DNA of 64,000 bases from Labrys okinawensis (GTDB taxonomy: Bacteria > Pseudomonadota > Alphaproteobacteria > Rhizobiales > Labraceae), in contig NZ_PUEJ01000008.1 in assembly GCF_002982075.1 (NCBI RefSeq), forward strand, positions 186,001-250,000, read 5' to 3'. Both the position numbers and the translations under genes were made by a program. The notes beneath the pieces are model-generated. The model was not told the DNA's origin and ran no database searches. It saw only the letters and a list, made by a program, of their open reading frames with translations. Of this stretch, positions 1-8,271 are shown piece after piece. The number at the start of each line of letters is the position of its first letter. The stretch's first letter is position 1.

Positions 1-251
1 CGATGGGCTCGGAGGATGGCGGGGACCTCTACGACCAGGCCCTCAAGGTGGTGATGCGCGACAAGAAGTGCTCGACCTCCTACATCCAGCGCCGCCTGCA
101 GATCGGCTACAACCGCGCCGCCTCTCTGGTGGAGCGCATGGAGAAGGAAGGCATCGTCGGCCCGGCCAACCATGCCGGCAAGCGCGAGATCCTGGTCTAC
201 AGCCGCGACGTCAGGAATGGCGAGGAGGAAAGCCAGGAGGACGAGGAATAA
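1..251 (+). CDS. ftsK: DNA translocase FtsK, C-terminal end (5' part outside window)
   Basis: Only the last 83 or so codons are present; the frame is open to the left edge, so this is a 3' fragment and not a small gene. The residues form the winged-helix gamma domain of FtsK, which reads polarised KOPS sequences and activates XerCD at dif: [20 protein letters not shown] is followed by [20 protein letters not shown] and [13 protein letters not shown], the usual FtsK/SpoIIIE signature. A short acidic tail (EEESQEDEE) follows. FtsK is an inner-membrane ATPase that pumps chromosome termini through the septum. Downstream is a convergent aldolase gene, with palindromes in between that could end both transcripts. 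Very sure of the family; the motor and membrane domains cannot be judged. Confidence 0.93.
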   Translation, partial: MGSEDGGDLYDQALKVVMRDKKCSTSYIQRRLQIGYNRAASLVERMEKEGIVGPANHAGKREILVYSRDVRNGEEESQEDEE

Positions 252-267
252 AGGCTTCGGCCCCGGT

Positions 268-337
268 AGAGCGGACGTCCCGTCCGCTCTTGGAACCACG
301 ACGTTTGGGGTAAGAAAGAGGCGGACGAGACGTCCGC
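268..337. repeat. Two GCGGACG palindromes between ftsK and the aldolase gene
   Basis: Two neighbouring inverted repeats share a core: AGAGCGGACG-TCC-CGTCCGCTCT (268-290) and GCGGACG-AGA-CGTCCGC (321-337). They lie between convergent genes, so either could act as a bidirectional terminator, although neither has a clear T tract. The same words recur near the other end of the window (62941-63048), which marks this as a dispersed repeat family and not a one-off terminator. Confidence 0.7.
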
Positions 338-360
338 GCACCCGGGAAGTTGCTTGCCAC

Positions 361-1002
361 CTACCGCTCGGTCGCCGCCCGCGCCGCCTTGAAGATGGCG
401 GCCTGCTGCTGCAGGCAGGGCGAGCCGGGCGTGTGGCGCGAGGGCAGCATCCAGGAGCCGCCGACGGCGACGATGTTGCGCACCGCGCCATAGGCCGGCA
501 GCAACGCTGTCTCGATGCCGCCGGTGGTGACGAAGCCGACGCCCTCGAAGATATTTGCGTAGTCGGCCAGCACCACGGGGCCGTTGGAGGCCTCGGAGGG
601 ATAATATTTCATCAGAGAATAGCCATATTCGCAGGCCTGCATCGTCTCCGAGGCCGTCTGTACGCCCGGGATATGCGGTAGGCCGCTGGCAGCCACCGAG
701 GCCTGCAAGGCGGGCGTGAGGCCGGGGCTGACCGTGAAGTCCGCACCGGCGTCGAGGGCCAGGCGCACATGGCGCGCCAGCAGCATGGTGCCGGCCCCGA
801 ACAGGCAATGCGGATGGCGCGCCTTCGCGGCCTTCAATACCGCCGGGGCTTCGGGCGTGCGGAAGAGGATCTCGATCACCGGCGCACCTGCCGCCACCAG
901 GCCGTCGATGTCGGCGAGGCCTTCATCCGCGTCCTTGATCGCCATCACCGGCAGGATCGGGGTTTCGGCGAGGCGGGCCCGCAATTCGGCAACACTTGTC
1001 AT
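361..1002 (-). CDS. 2-keto-3-deoxy-6-phosphogluconate (KDPG)-type aldolase
   Basis: A 213-residue class I aldolase of the KHG/KDPG family, which splits 2-keto-3-deoxy-6-phospho sugar acids into pyruvate and glyceraldehyde 3-phosphate. The general-base Glu is in VIEILFRT (E44), GAGTML supplies the pyruvate-side loop, and the Schiff-base Lys is K132 in LMKYYPSE, which takes the place of the usual KFFPAE. Length is normal for the family. The start was set at ATG 1002 because it overlaps the stop of the upstream kinase (ATGA, 999-1002); an in-frame extension to 1095 lies inside the kinase and is not credible. With a sugar kinase directly upstream, the likely job is the last two steps of a 2-keto-3-deoxy sugar acid route. 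The gluconate or galactonate isomer cannot be told from sequence. Confidence 0.88.
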   Translation of the reverse strand: MTSVAELRARLAETPILPVMAIKDADEGLADIDGLVAAGAPVIEILFRTPEAPAVLKAAKARHPHCLFGAGTMLLARHVRLALDAGADFTVSPGLTPALQASVAASGLPHIPGVQTASETMQACEYGYSLMKYYPSEASNGPVVLADYANIFEGVGFVTTGGIETALLPAYGAVRNIVAVGGSWMLPSRHTPGSPCLQQQAAIFKAARAATER

Positions 1003-1946
1003 CTTTCCTCCAGACCTGTTCTTTCCAGACCCGACAGCACCGCCTCCACCTCGGCCCGGCCGGGCGTGCCCAGCCGCCCGCCGAAACTGCGGCATTTCAG
1101 GGCGGCAGCGACATTGGCGAAGGCGATGGCCCGCGGGATGGGCGCCCCCTCGGCGATGGCGAGGGTGAAGGCGCCATGGAAGACGTCGCCCGCCGCCAGC
1201 GTATCGACCGCCTCGACCGCAGGCGGGCGCAACTGCTCGACCCGATCCCTTTCGCGGTCGAGCCAGAAGCAGCCGTCCGGGCCGGCGGTGACGGCGAGAA
1301 AGCCGGCAAAACGCCCGGCCAGCGCACGCAGGGCTGGGCCGGGGTTCGATGCGCCGCTCAGCGCCAGCGCGGCCGGTTCGGAGAAGACGACGTGGCTGGC
1401 CAGCTCGGCAAGTTCGACCGTCACGCCGGCGGGGCCGGTATCGGCGTCGAGCACGGCGGGACGGCCGGCGGCGCGCGCCGCCTTGAGCACGGCGGCCGCG
1501 CCCTCGGGCCAGCGTATGTCGACCAGCGCGGCGTCGGCGCGGGCGACCAGTTCGAGCGGCAGCCAGGATGGGTCCTGGCCGAGCGCCGGATCATAATAGG
1601 GCACCACCAGCCTTTCGCCATGGCGGTCGACCAGCACGGTCGAGATCGGCGAGCGTGCGCCCCGGGCCCGGCGGATGAAGCGACAGTCGATGCCGGCCGC
1701 GGTCAGGTCCGCGACGATACGCTCGCCGATCGCGTCGTCGCCGACGCGCGAGAGCAGGGCGCTGCGGCCGCCCAGCCGGGCAATCGCGGCGGCGGCGCTG
1801 GCGGCCATGCCATGGGACACCTCGGTGACCCGGCTGGGCAGGACCTTGCCGGGGCCGCTCGGCAGGCTGTCGAGCTGGAAGATCGAATCGAAGGAAGAGG
1901 CGCCGCAGCACACCACATGCACGATCTTGCCGGCTGACTCGGGCAC
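999..1946 (-). CDS. PfkB-family carbohydrate kinase
   Basis: A ribokinase-fold sugar kinase, 315 residues from the chosen start. The second PfkB signature appears as DTLAAGDVFHGAF, with the catalytic base Asp at D254; the usual Gly of DTxGAGD is Ala here. The N-terminal glycine-rich region is SHGMAASAAAAIARLGG. The GTG at 1946 is preferred because GGGAGAG stands 4 bases before it and the protein then begins just ahead of the first beta strand; an ATG at 2030 would add 28 residues of poor composition. The stop overlaps the aldolase start (ATGA), so the two are translationally coupled. Context suggests a 2-keto-3-deoxygluconate-type kinase feeding the aldolase, but the DTLAAGD variant also occurs in ribokinase-like and sulfofructose-kinase-like members, so the substrate is open. 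Confidence 0.85.
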   Translation of the reverse strand: MPESAGKIVHVVCCGASSFDSIFQLDSLPSGPGKVLPSRVTEVSHGMAASAAAAIARLGGRSALLSRVGDDAIGERIVADLTAAGIDCRFIRRARGARSPISTVLVDRHGERLVVPYYDPALGQDPSWLPLELVARADAALVDIRWPEGAAAVLKAARAAGRPAVLDADTGPAGVTVELAELASHVVFSEPAALALSGASNPGPALRALAGRFAGFLAVTAGPDGCFWLDRERDRVEQLRPPAVEAVDTLAAGDVFHGAFTLAIAEGAPIPRAIAFANVAAALKCRSFGGRLGTPGRAEVEAVLSGLERTGLEER

Positions 1947-2143
1947 CGCTCTCTCCCTGCGCGATGAAAAAACGTCATCGGACGAAGGAGGCCGCAGCGC
2001 GGTATTCGAGCGGATGATCGCATTTGTCATAGCATTGCCAGGGTGGGCGGTGGAAGACCGCCGTCCGGCCGGCGGCCGCGACTTTTTCGACCGCATGCCA
2101 CATCGGCCTCGACGCCGGCTGAGCGAAGGCATAGAACCGCCGG

Positions 2144-2335
2144 ATGGCCAAGTTCTTCTATATTCTCGTGCCCTTCGCCATCCTGGCGGTCGCCATCGTG
2201 CTCGGCATGGGCCTGCACAACATGCTCAAGGGCGGCGATGGCTGGCGCTCCCAGCGCCTGATGCAGATGCGCGTCCTGCTGCAGGCAGTGGCGATCATCA
2301 TCATCATGGCGGCGATCTATTTTGCCCATCGCTAG
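2144..2335 (+). CDS. Twin transmembrane protein with HIG1-like domain
   Basis: A 63-residue protein with two hydrophobic helices (about residues 4-24 and 44-60) joined by a basic loop, GGDGWRSQRLMQMRVLLQ. The LMQMRVLLQ stretch resembles the LMRxRVxxQ motif of the HIG1/hypoxia-induced family, whose eukaryotic members associate with respiratory complexes. In alphaproteobacteria such proteins often stand directly before the cobalamin adenosyltransferase gene, as here. It is read away from the kinase gene, leaving about 200 bases of divergent promoter region. No catalytic function can be assigned; a role in respiratory-complex stability is inference from the domain. Confidence 0.75.
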   Translation: MAKFFYILVPFAILAVAIVLGMGLHNMLKGGDGWRSQRLMQMRVLLQAVAIIIIMAAIYFAHR

Positions 2336-2435
2336 CGGAGCGCTGGGCAAACCGCCTCGTGTTTACGTTTGAGTTACATCCGCCCCCTAGGGTCCGCCCG
2401 TCCGGTACCTGTTGGGGATAACGTGGTGCCGGCAC

Positions 2436-2530
2436 AAGGCCCGGCCGGATGCTCTCCTGGCCGGGCCACTTGTGGCAGTTGCCTTGTGCTTCCCGGTCCC
2501 TGGATTGCGTCGCTGCGCCTGCGATGACAA
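2436..2530. repeat. REP-like palindromic element upstream of the adenosyltransferase gene
   Basis: This stretch between genes contains GGCCCGGCCGG and CTGGCCGGGCC in inverted arrangement and ends with a GATTGCGTCGCTGCGCCTGC segment followed by GATGACAATGA. Words of this kind (ATTGC-GCTGCG-GATGAC) are typical of short palindromic repeats scattered through genomes of this order; similar but diverged pieces lie at 27442-27485 and 38620-38670. It may be transcribed as a leader of the next gene. Assigned by pattern only. Confidence 0.4.
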
Positions 2531-2566
2531 TGATTTTTGAAACCCAAACGAGGTCGGGCAAGCGCA

Positions 2567-3151
2567 ATGGTTCGTCTCAACAAGATCTACACCCGCACCG
2601 GTGATGATGGCTCCACCGGGCTCGGCACCGGCGAGCGCCGCTCCAAGGCCGATCTGAGGGTCGAGGCCTATGGCACGGTCGACGAGGCGAACGCCGTGAT
2701 CGGCCTCGCCCGCCAGCACAGCGCCCGCGAGGACGCGGACGTCGATGCCATGCTCGCCCGCATTCAGAACGATCTGTTCGATCTCGGCGCGGATCTGTGC
2801 ACGCCCGAGGGCGGCGAGAAGGAGATCACCTGGACGCCGCTGCGTATCGTGCAGGCTCAGGTCGACCGGCTGGAGCAGGAGATCGATGCCATGAATGCCG
2901 ATCTCGCGCCGCTGAAAAGCTTCGTGCTGCCGGGCGGCACGCCCTGTGCCAGCTATCTGCACCTGGCTCGCACCGTCAGCCGCCGGGCTGAAAGGGTGAT
3001 GGTGGCGCTGTCGCAATCGGCGGGCGAACTCGTCTCCGCCGAGGCGCTCGCCTATGTCAACCGCCTTTCCGATCATCTGTTCGTGGCCAGCCGCTACCTC
3101 AACCACAAGGCCAGCGGCGACGTGCTCTGGGTGCCGGGGGCGAACAGGTAG
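2567..3151 (+). CDS. PduO-type ATP:cob(I)alamin adenosyltransferase
   Basis: A 194-residue cytoplasmic enzyme that moves the adenosyl group of ATP to cob(I)alamin, giving coenzyme B12. The N-terminal signature YTRTGDDGSTGLGTGERRSK binds ATP triphosphate, VEAYGTVDEANAVIGLAR follows, and the C-terminal RLSDHLFVASRYLNH helix is the other conserved block. Length matches the family. ATG 2567 was chosen because homologues begin MVRLNKIYTRTGDDG; the open frame goes further upstream but has no ribosome site. It follows the HIG1-like gene with about 230 bases between, so it may have its own promoter. A stem-loop lies directly behind the stop. Confidence 0.93.
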   Translation: MVRLNKIYTRTGDDGSTGLGTGERRSKADLRVEAYGTVDEANAVIGLARQHSAREDADVDAMLARIQNDLFDLGADLCTPEGGEKEITWTPLRIVQAQVDRLEQEIDAMNADLAPLKSFVLPGGTPCASYLHLARTVSRRAERVMVALSQSAGELVSAEALAYVNRLSDHLFVASRYLNHKASGDVLWVPGANR

Positions 3152-3156
3152 GCAGC

Positions 3157-3183
3157 GCCTTTCTCCCGCAAGGGGGAGAAGGC
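3157..3183. repeat. Stem-loop of the TTCTCCC/GGGAGAA repeat family
   Basis: GCCTTTCTCCC and GGGGGAGAAGGC form an inverted repeat around GCAA, six bases after the adenosyltransferase stop. It has no T tract, so it is a weak intrinsic terminator at best. The same CCTTCTCCC...GGGAGAAGG words build the longer structures at 40280-40416 and 61914-61975. Confidence 0.65.
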
Positions 3184-3299
3184 ATTCGCCCGATCTGCCG
3201 TCATGTCTGCGCAATCATTGCGCGTAATTAATCCTGCCGCACCCCATTTCGGCCGGTTTGGCCATCTTTCATTTACCTTGATGAATCATGATCGAGGCC

Positions 3300-4487
3300 A
3301 TGAAAAAGACAGTCCTGCCCGCCCTTGCGCTGCTCGCCCTCTCCGCCCTGCCGGCGACGGCCGCCTCCTTCCAACAGTGCCTTTCCGCCATCGGCGCGCG
3401 CGCCGGTGCGGCGGGTGTGTCGTCATCGGTGATCAGCCGGCAGCTCGGCGGCCTGCAGCCGGACATGACCGTGATCGACGCGATGAACAAGCAGCCCGAG
3501 TTCAAGACGCCGATCTGGGACTATATGGCCTCGCTGGTCGATGCGCAGCGCGTCGCCGACGGCAAGCAGATGCTGGCCCGATATGGCTCGGTGCTCTCCG
3601 GGGTGCAGCGGCGCTACGGCGTCGATCCGGCCGTGGTGGTGGCGGTGTGGGGCGTCGAATCCAACTATGGCGAGAGCAAGGGCACACGCCCGCTGGTGCA
3701 GTCGCTCGCCACGCTTTCCTGCTATGCCGGCCGGCGCCAGGCCTATTTCCAGGGTGAGCTCATCGCCACGCTGAAGATCATCCAGCGCGGCGACGTCAAT
3801 CCCGATCATCTGGTCGGCTCCTGGGCCGGCGCCTTCGGCAACACCCAGTTCATGCCATCGACCTTCCTGCGCCTGGCCGTGGACGGTGATGGCGATGGCC
3901 GGCGCGACGTGGTCGATTCCGTGCCCGATGCGCTCGCCTCCACCGCCAACTACCTGGCCCGCTCCGGCTGGACCGCCGGCACACGCTGGGGCTATGAGGT
4001 GCGCCTGCCGCCCGGTTTCAAGGCGGGGCTGGCCGGCCGCACCAAGAAACGCCCGCTCGGCGCCTGGGCTGCGATGGGTGTGACCCGCATCGACGGCGCT
4101 CCGCTGCAGGGTGGCAATGCCCGGGCGGCGATCCTGCTGCCGGCGGGGCCGCAGGGGCCTGCCTTCGTGGTCTTCCGCAATTTCGATGCGATCTATTCCT
4201 ACAACGCCGCTGAATCCTATGCCCTGGCGATCGCCCACCTGTCGGACCGCATCCGGGGTGGCAGTCCCTTCGCGACGCCCTGGCCGACCGACGATCCCGG
4301 CCTGTCGCGGGCGCAGCGCAAGGAGTTGCAGGCCCTGCTGGCCCGCAAGGGCTACGATGTCGGCACGCCCGACGGCTCGATCGGCAACAAGACCATCCAG
4401 GCCATCCGCGACGTGCAGCGCCGGCTCGGCCTGCCGGTCACCGGCCACCCTGGGTTGCAGGTCTTGACTGCCCTGAAGCGAGGGTGA
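3300..4487 (+). CDS. Lytic murein transglycosylase, MltB family, with peptidoglycan-binding domain
   Basis: A 395-residue exported enzyme that cuts the MurNAc-GlcNAc bond of peptidoglycan with formation of 1,6-anhydro-MurNAc. Residues 1-22 (MKKTVLPALALLALSALPAT) are a signal peptide. The catalytic Glu is E120 in VWGVESNYGESKG; GSWAGAFGNTQFMPSTF and DVVDSVPDALASTANYL are the other family blocks. The last 60 or so residues, with LQALLARKGYDVGTPDG, form a PG_binding_1 repeat domain. Start at ATG 3300 gives the best signal peptide; the frame opens 12 bases earlier. No lipobox Cys follows the signal, so it is probably soluble and periplasmic, unlike E. coli MltB. Confidence 0.93.
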   Translation: MKKTVLPALALLALSALPATAASFQQCLSAIGARAGAAGVSSSVISRQLGGLQPDMTVIDAMNKQPEFKTPIWDYMASLVDAQRVADGKQMLARYGSVLSGVQRRYGVDPAVVVAVWGVESNYGESKGTRPLVQSLATLSCYAGRRQAYFQGELIATLKIIQRGDVNPDHLVGSWAGAFGNTQFMPSTFLRLAVDGDGDGRRDVVDSVPDALASTANYLARSGWTAGTRWGYEVRLPPGFKAGLAGRTKKRPLGAWAAMGVTRIDGAPLQGGNARAAILLPAGPQGPAFVVFRNFDAIYSYNAAESYALAIAHLSDRIRGGSPFATPWPTDDPGLSRAQRKELQALLARKGYDVGTPDGSIGNKTIQAIRDVQRRLGLPVTGHPGLQVLTALKRG

Positions 4488-4600
4488 TCGTCAAAAAGCA
4501 CTATTTTTCCGGGGGCTAGTTGGCATCAACCATTATGATGATTGCGTCAGCGGTATCACTTGGCCTAGAATGTCGGCGAAAAAAGTTGTAGAACCGCATC

Positions 4601-5110
4601 ATGTCAGCGACCACAGTCATTCATTTCGATCGTTCCGCCAAGGCGGCCACGCCGGAAACTTCGCCTTCTCGCGAGATTTCCTCCCGCGACCACCAGCGCA
4701 CGGGTTGCCCGTTCCATGACGTGCGTTCGATGCTGCGCGACGTCGGCCTGAGGCCCACCCGCCAGCGCCTGGCGCTGGGTTGGCTGCTGTTCCAGAAGGG
4801 CGATCGCCACATCACCGCCGAGATGCTGCACGACGAGGCTTCCAAGGCCCGGGTGCCCGTCTCCCTCGCCACGGTCTACAACACGCTGCACCAGTTCACC
4901 GAAGTCGGCCTGCTGCGCGAATTCGCCGTGGACGGGTCGAAGACCTATTTCGACACCAATGTGCACGAGCACCATCATTATTTCGTCGAAGGCGACAATG
5001 AGGTGCTCGACATTCCCGGCGAGGTCAACATGGCCGAGATGCCGCAGGTGCCAGCAGGCTATGAAGTTGCCCGCGTCGACGTGATCGTGCGCCTGCGCCG
5101 CAAGGACTGA
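4601..5110 (+). CDS. irr: Iron response regulator Irr (Fur family)
   Basis: A 169-residue winged-helix repressor of the Fur superfamily, the heme-sensing global iron regulator of Rhizobiales. Visible hallmarks are GCPFHDV near residue 36, matching the Cys-Pro heme regulatory motif of Bradyrhizobium Irr, and the HEHHHYF segment, matching its second, His-rich heme site. The DNA-recognition part is GLRPTRQRLALGWLLF through VPVSLATVYNTL. In Bradyrhizobium heme triggers breakdown of Irr, so the protein acts under iron limitation; whether degradation works the same way here is inferred from the conserved GCP. It stands alone with an intrinsic terminator behind it. I did not find a convincing Irr box in the short upstream region. 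Confidence 0.95.
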   Translation: MSATTVIHFDRSAKAATPETSPSREISSRDHQRTGCPFHDVRSMLRDVGLRPTRQRLALGWLLFQKGDRHITAEMLHDEASKARVPVSLATVYNTLHQFTEVGLLREFAVDGSKTYFDTNVHEHHHYFVEGDNEVLDIPGEVNMAEMPQVPAGYEVARVDVIVRLRRKD

Positions 5111-5133
5111 GGCGTTCTCTATCGAGTTTGATG

Positions 5134-5168
5134 AAAACGGCGCGGCTTCACCGCGCCGTTTTCTTTTG
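5134..5168 (+). terminator. Intrinsic terminator after irr
   Basis: AAAACGGCGCGG (5134-5145) pairs with CCGCGCCGTTTT (5151-5162) around a 5-base loop, and is followed by CTTTTG. A perfect 12-bp stem plus T run, 23 bases past the irr stop, is a textbook rho-independent terminator; the A run on the other side would let it work in reverse too. Confidence 0.92.
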
Positions 5169-5251
5169 CGTGCGCCTCGGGCATGCCCATGACGAGCCCG
5201 ACTGTGGTCTATGGTCGAGGGATCGAACTGAGAGGTGCCGGCGGTGGGCGC

Positions 5252-6109
5252 ATGAATCGCTATCCGATGTTCAACCCGCAGCTGCTGAACAGCTTCGTGT
5301 CGGTGTGCGACACCATGAGCTTCACCCGTGCGGCGGAACGCGTGTCCCTGTCGCAGTCCACGGTGAGCCAGCAGATCCGCCGGCTGGAGGAGATGCTCGG
5401 CAAGCCGCTGTTCGAACGTTCCTCGCATCAGGTGCAGCTCACCGAGGAAGGCGTGAAGCTATTGGGCTATGCCCGACGCATCATCGCCCTGAACGAGGAA
5501 GCGCATGACGCGCTGACCGGCCTGTGGCGTGACGGCGTGCTGCGGCTGGGCATGCCCGAGGATTATACCGTCCCGACCGCCGAATTGCTGGCCGTCTTCA
5601 GCAGGGAGCACCCCTATCTCCGGCTCGACGTCGCCAGCGGCCTGAGCGCGGACTTGCATAATGCCTATGCGCGGGAGGAGCTCGATCTCATCCTGGTCAA
5701 GCAGCGCCGCCGGCAACCGCCGCGTGCTGCCAGGCCCGAGCCCCTGCTCTGGCTCGACAGCCTTGCCTTTCCAGCCATCGAGCAGGCCCCGGTTCCGCTG
5801 GCGGTATTCCCGCCCAACGGGCTCTATCGCGAGGAGCTGTGCCAAGCGCTCGACGCCCTCGGCCGGCGTTGGCGTGTCGGCTACAGCAGCGCCAGCCTGG
5901 CCGCGCTCATGGCCGCTTCGGCTGCCGGTCTCGGCGTCACCCTGCTGCCCGCCGGCTGCCGGCTGCCCAGCCACCGCATATTGGGCGAAGCCGAAGGTCT
6001 GCAGCCGGTGACCGATTTCGAACTGGCGGTCTATTATCGCGAAGGTGCCGCCGATGCCGTCGCCACCCTGGCGGAGCGGCTGATCGCCTTCTGCGGGCTG
6101 GAAGCATAG
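5252..6109 (+). CDS. LysR-family transcriptional regulator
   Basis: A 285-residue LysR regulator. The N-terminal helix-turn-helix is clear: FVSVCDTMSFTRAAERVSLS, then STVSQQIRRLEEMLGKPLFE and EEGVKLLGYARRI. The effector domain starts near residue 90 with VLRLGMPEDYTVPTAELLAV. The DNA-binding part resembles the LrhA-like group. ATG 5252 was picked because homologues start a few residues before the first helix. It precedes the amidohydrolase gene in the same direction by 175 bases and might control it, but LysR genes more often face their targets, so this link is weak. The inducer is unknown. Confidence 0.85.
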   Translation: MNRYPMFNPQLLNSFVSVCDTMSFTRAAERVSLSQSTVSQQIRRLEEMLGKPLFERSSHQVQLTEEGVKLLGYARRIIALNEEAHDALTGLWRDGVLRLGMPEDYTVPTAELLAVFSREHPYLRLDVASGLSADLHNAYAREELDLILVKQRRRQPPRAARPEPLLWLDSLAFPAIEQAPVPLAVFPPNGLYREELCQALDALGRRWRVGYSSASLAALMAASAAGLGVTLLPAGCRLPSHRILGEAEGLQPVTDFELAVYYREGAADAVATLAERLIAFCGLEA

Positions 6110-6284
6110 GCCCGAAAATCCCCGGGTTCTTCTCGCATGAACGGCCTGGCCCCTCATTGGCTGTCCTTGCGCTGGCTTCGTCATTGCCGAATCGAATGAT
6201 CAGCATTGGCAAATGTCGCTGCCATCGTCGCGGGCCCCCTCGTAAATTGGGAGCCAGACCATCCAGCGAGGGCAGGAAACCACC

Positions 6285-7676
6285 GTGGAAAACCACCAGC
6301 AGCATAGCCGCAGGGCTTTTCTCAGCCGAACCGGAACACTCACCACCGCCTGGGCCGCCATCGGCATGACCGGCGGCGGCGCCCTGGCTGCGACTACCGG
6401 CGCGAGCCATGCCGGTGAGGCCGGGGCCAGCGCGCTCACCGATCGCCATTATTATCTCGGCGGCGTGCGCCTCGAAGAAGGCTTCGAATATGATGGCGAG
6501 ACGGTGATCGGCACCCGCACGGCGCTCTACACGCTGGAGATCAAGGACGGCAAGATCGTGGCCCTGCATGCGGCCAGTGCCGGGCTGGCCGACGGCCTGC
6601 CGCGCTACCAGGCCCATGGCCAGCTCCTGCTGCCGGCGATGCGCGACATGCACATCCACCTCGACAAGACCTTCTATGGCGGACCCTGGCAGGCCCCGCG
6701 GCCGCGCCAGGGCAAGACCATCATGGATATGATCGCGCTGGAGCAGAAATTGCTGCCTGAGCTGCTGCCGACCTCCCAGCAGCGCGCCGAGGGACTGATT
6801 GCCCTGCTGCAGTCCAAGGGCAGCACGGTGGCGCGCAGCCATTGCAACATCGATCCGGTCAGCGGCCTCAGGAGCCTGGAACATCTGCAGCGCGCGCTGG
6901 AAAACCACCGCAGCGATTTTACCTGCGAGATCGTTGCCTTTCCCCAGCACGGTCTGCTGCATTCCAAGGTCGACGGCCTGATGCGCGAAGCGATGGGCAT
7001 GGGCGTACAGTATGTGGGCGGCCTCGACCCGACCAATGTCGACGGCGCCATGGAAAAATCGCTCGACGCCATGTTCCAGATCGCCCTCGACACCGGCAAG
7101 GGGGTCGACATCCATTTGCACGAGACCAGCCCGGCCGGCGTGGCGGCGATCAATTACATGGTCGACACGGTGGAGAAGAACCCGCCGCTCAAGGGCAAGC
7201 TCACCATCAGCCATGCCTTCGCGCTTACCACGCTCTCGCCGCAGGCGCTGTCCGAACTCGCCACACGCTTTGCCGCGCAGGGCATCACCATCGCTTCGAC
7301 GGTGCCGATCGGCAGTCTGATGATGCCGCTGCCGCAGCTCGGCGAGAAGGGGGTCTTCGTGATGACCGGCACCGACAGCGTGATCGATCACTGGTCGCCC
7401 TTCGGCAGCGGCGATATGCTGGAGAAGGCCAATCTCTACGCGCAGCTCTACCGGGGCTCCGACGAATTCCATCTCTCGCGCTCGCTGTCGATCGCCACCG
7501 GCGGCGTGCTGCCGCTGGACGACAGCGGCAAGCGCGCCTGGCCGAAGGCCGGCGACGACGCGGCCTTCACGCTGGTTCCCGCCAGTTGCTCGGCCGAGGC
7601 GGTGGCCCGCATGCCAGCGCGCACGGCCACCTTCCACCAGGGCCGCATGGTCTATGGCAGCGTGGGGCAGGCCTGA
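6285..7676 (+). CDS. Tat-exported amidohydrolase, cytosine-deaminase-like
   Basis: A 463-residue metal-dependent hydrolase of the amidohydrolase superfamily. It begins with a twin-arginine signal (SRRAFLSRTG, then a hydrophobic stretch to about residue 37), so it should be folded in the cytoplasm and exported with its metal. Metal-site motifs are in order: MHIHLDKTF (HxH), RSHCNIDP, VDIHLHET, ISHAFAL and TGTDSVIDHWSPFGSGDM (the Asp). The arrangement is that of cytosine deaminase and related aminohydrolases. GTG 6285 is preceded by AGGA at a good distance. A periplasmic location is unusual for this group, where most members are cytosolic. The substrate cannot be named; a cyclic amide or N-acyl compound is likely. 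Confidence 0.82.
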   Translation: MENHQQHSRRAFLSRTGTLTTAWAAIGMTGGGALAATTGASHAGEAGASALTDRHYYLGGVRLEEGFEYDGETVIGTRTALYTLEIKDGKIVALHAASAGLADGLPRYQAHGQLLLPAMRDMHIHLDKTFYGGPWQAPRPRQGKTIMDMIALEQKLLPELLPTSQQRAEGLIALLQSKGSTVARSHCNIDPVSGLRSLEHLQRALENHRSDFTCEIVAFPQHGLLHSKVDGLMREAMGMGVQYVGGLDPTNVDGAMEKSLDAMFQIALDTGKGVDIHLHETSPAGVAAINYMVDTVEKNPPLKGKLTISHAFALTTLSPQALSELATRFAAQGITIASTVPIGSLMMPLPQLGEKGVFVMTGTDSVIDHWSPFGSGDMLEKANLYAQLYRGSDEFHLSRSLSIATGGVLPLDDSGKRAWPKAGDDAAFTLVPASCSAEAVARMPARTATFHQGRMVYGSVGQA

Positions 7677-7782
7677 TGGAGGGCTGTGATGCTCGTCCTT
7701 GCCGCCCGGCGGCCTTTCTCGACATGGCGCAAGCGAGTTTCAGTGCGAGCGGCGCCTGAGCGCCGCTCCACGGGGAGCCGGT

Positions 7783-8271
7783 TCAATCGGCAATTTCGAC
7801 CACCAGCTCGACCTCGACCGGCAGGCCGAGGGGCAGGCTGGCGACCCCGAGCACGACCCGGCCCGACAGCATTTCGGCACCGAAGACCTTGAGAAGAAGC
7901 TCGGAGGCGCCGTCGGCAACTTTTGGATGCTCCCGGAAATCGCCTTGCGTGGCAATATAGACGCCGAGCTTGGCGATGCCGGTCACCTTGTCGAGCGAAC
8001 CGAGCTCCTGCCTGATGGCGGCGAGGGCGCTGCGGGCGGCCAGTTCGGCAGCCTGGTAGCCCTGCTCGGCAGTAAGTTCGCCGCCGAGGCGTCCGATGAA
8101 TTGCGGCTTGCGGTCGATCACCGGCAGCATTCCGCTCAGGAAGAGCAGCCGGCCGATCCTGACGCCCTCGACATAGGCGCCGAACGGCGTGGGAGGCGGG
8201 GGAAGAGCGATGCCGAGTTCCTCCAGCCGCCGTTCCGCGCCGGCAGCCGCCGCTATATCCGGCCTTACCAT
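7783..8271 (-). CDS. RidA/YjgF/L-PSP family protein
   Basis: A 162-residue member of the Rid family, whose best-known member RidA hydrolyses reactive enamine and imine intermediates. Seen are YVEGVRIGRLLFLSGMLP at the N side, EQGYQAAELAARSALAAIRQ in the middle, and GRVVLGVASLPLGLPVEVE near the end, which retains the Arg at the position that binds the carboxylate in active RidA. It is longer than RidA (about 130), typical of the YjgF_like1 branch. Its start codon overlaps the stop of the SDR gene (8265-8271), so the two are made together. An imine-clearing step next to a redox enzyme is a sensible pairing, but that is inference. Confidence 0.87.
   Translation of the reverse strand: MVRPDIAAAAGAERRLEELGIALPPPPTPFGAYVEGVRIGRLLFLSGMLPVIDRKPQFIGRLGGELTAEQGYQAAELAARSALAAIRQELGSLDKVTGIAKLGVYIATQGDFREHPKVADGASELLLKVFGAEMLSGRVVLGVASLPLGLPVEVELVVEIAD

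Noticed and set aside
4488-4600. Irr/Fur box upstream of irr
   Set aside because: TAGAA and TAGAAC words occur but not in the symmetrical ICE arrangement, so I do not call a site.
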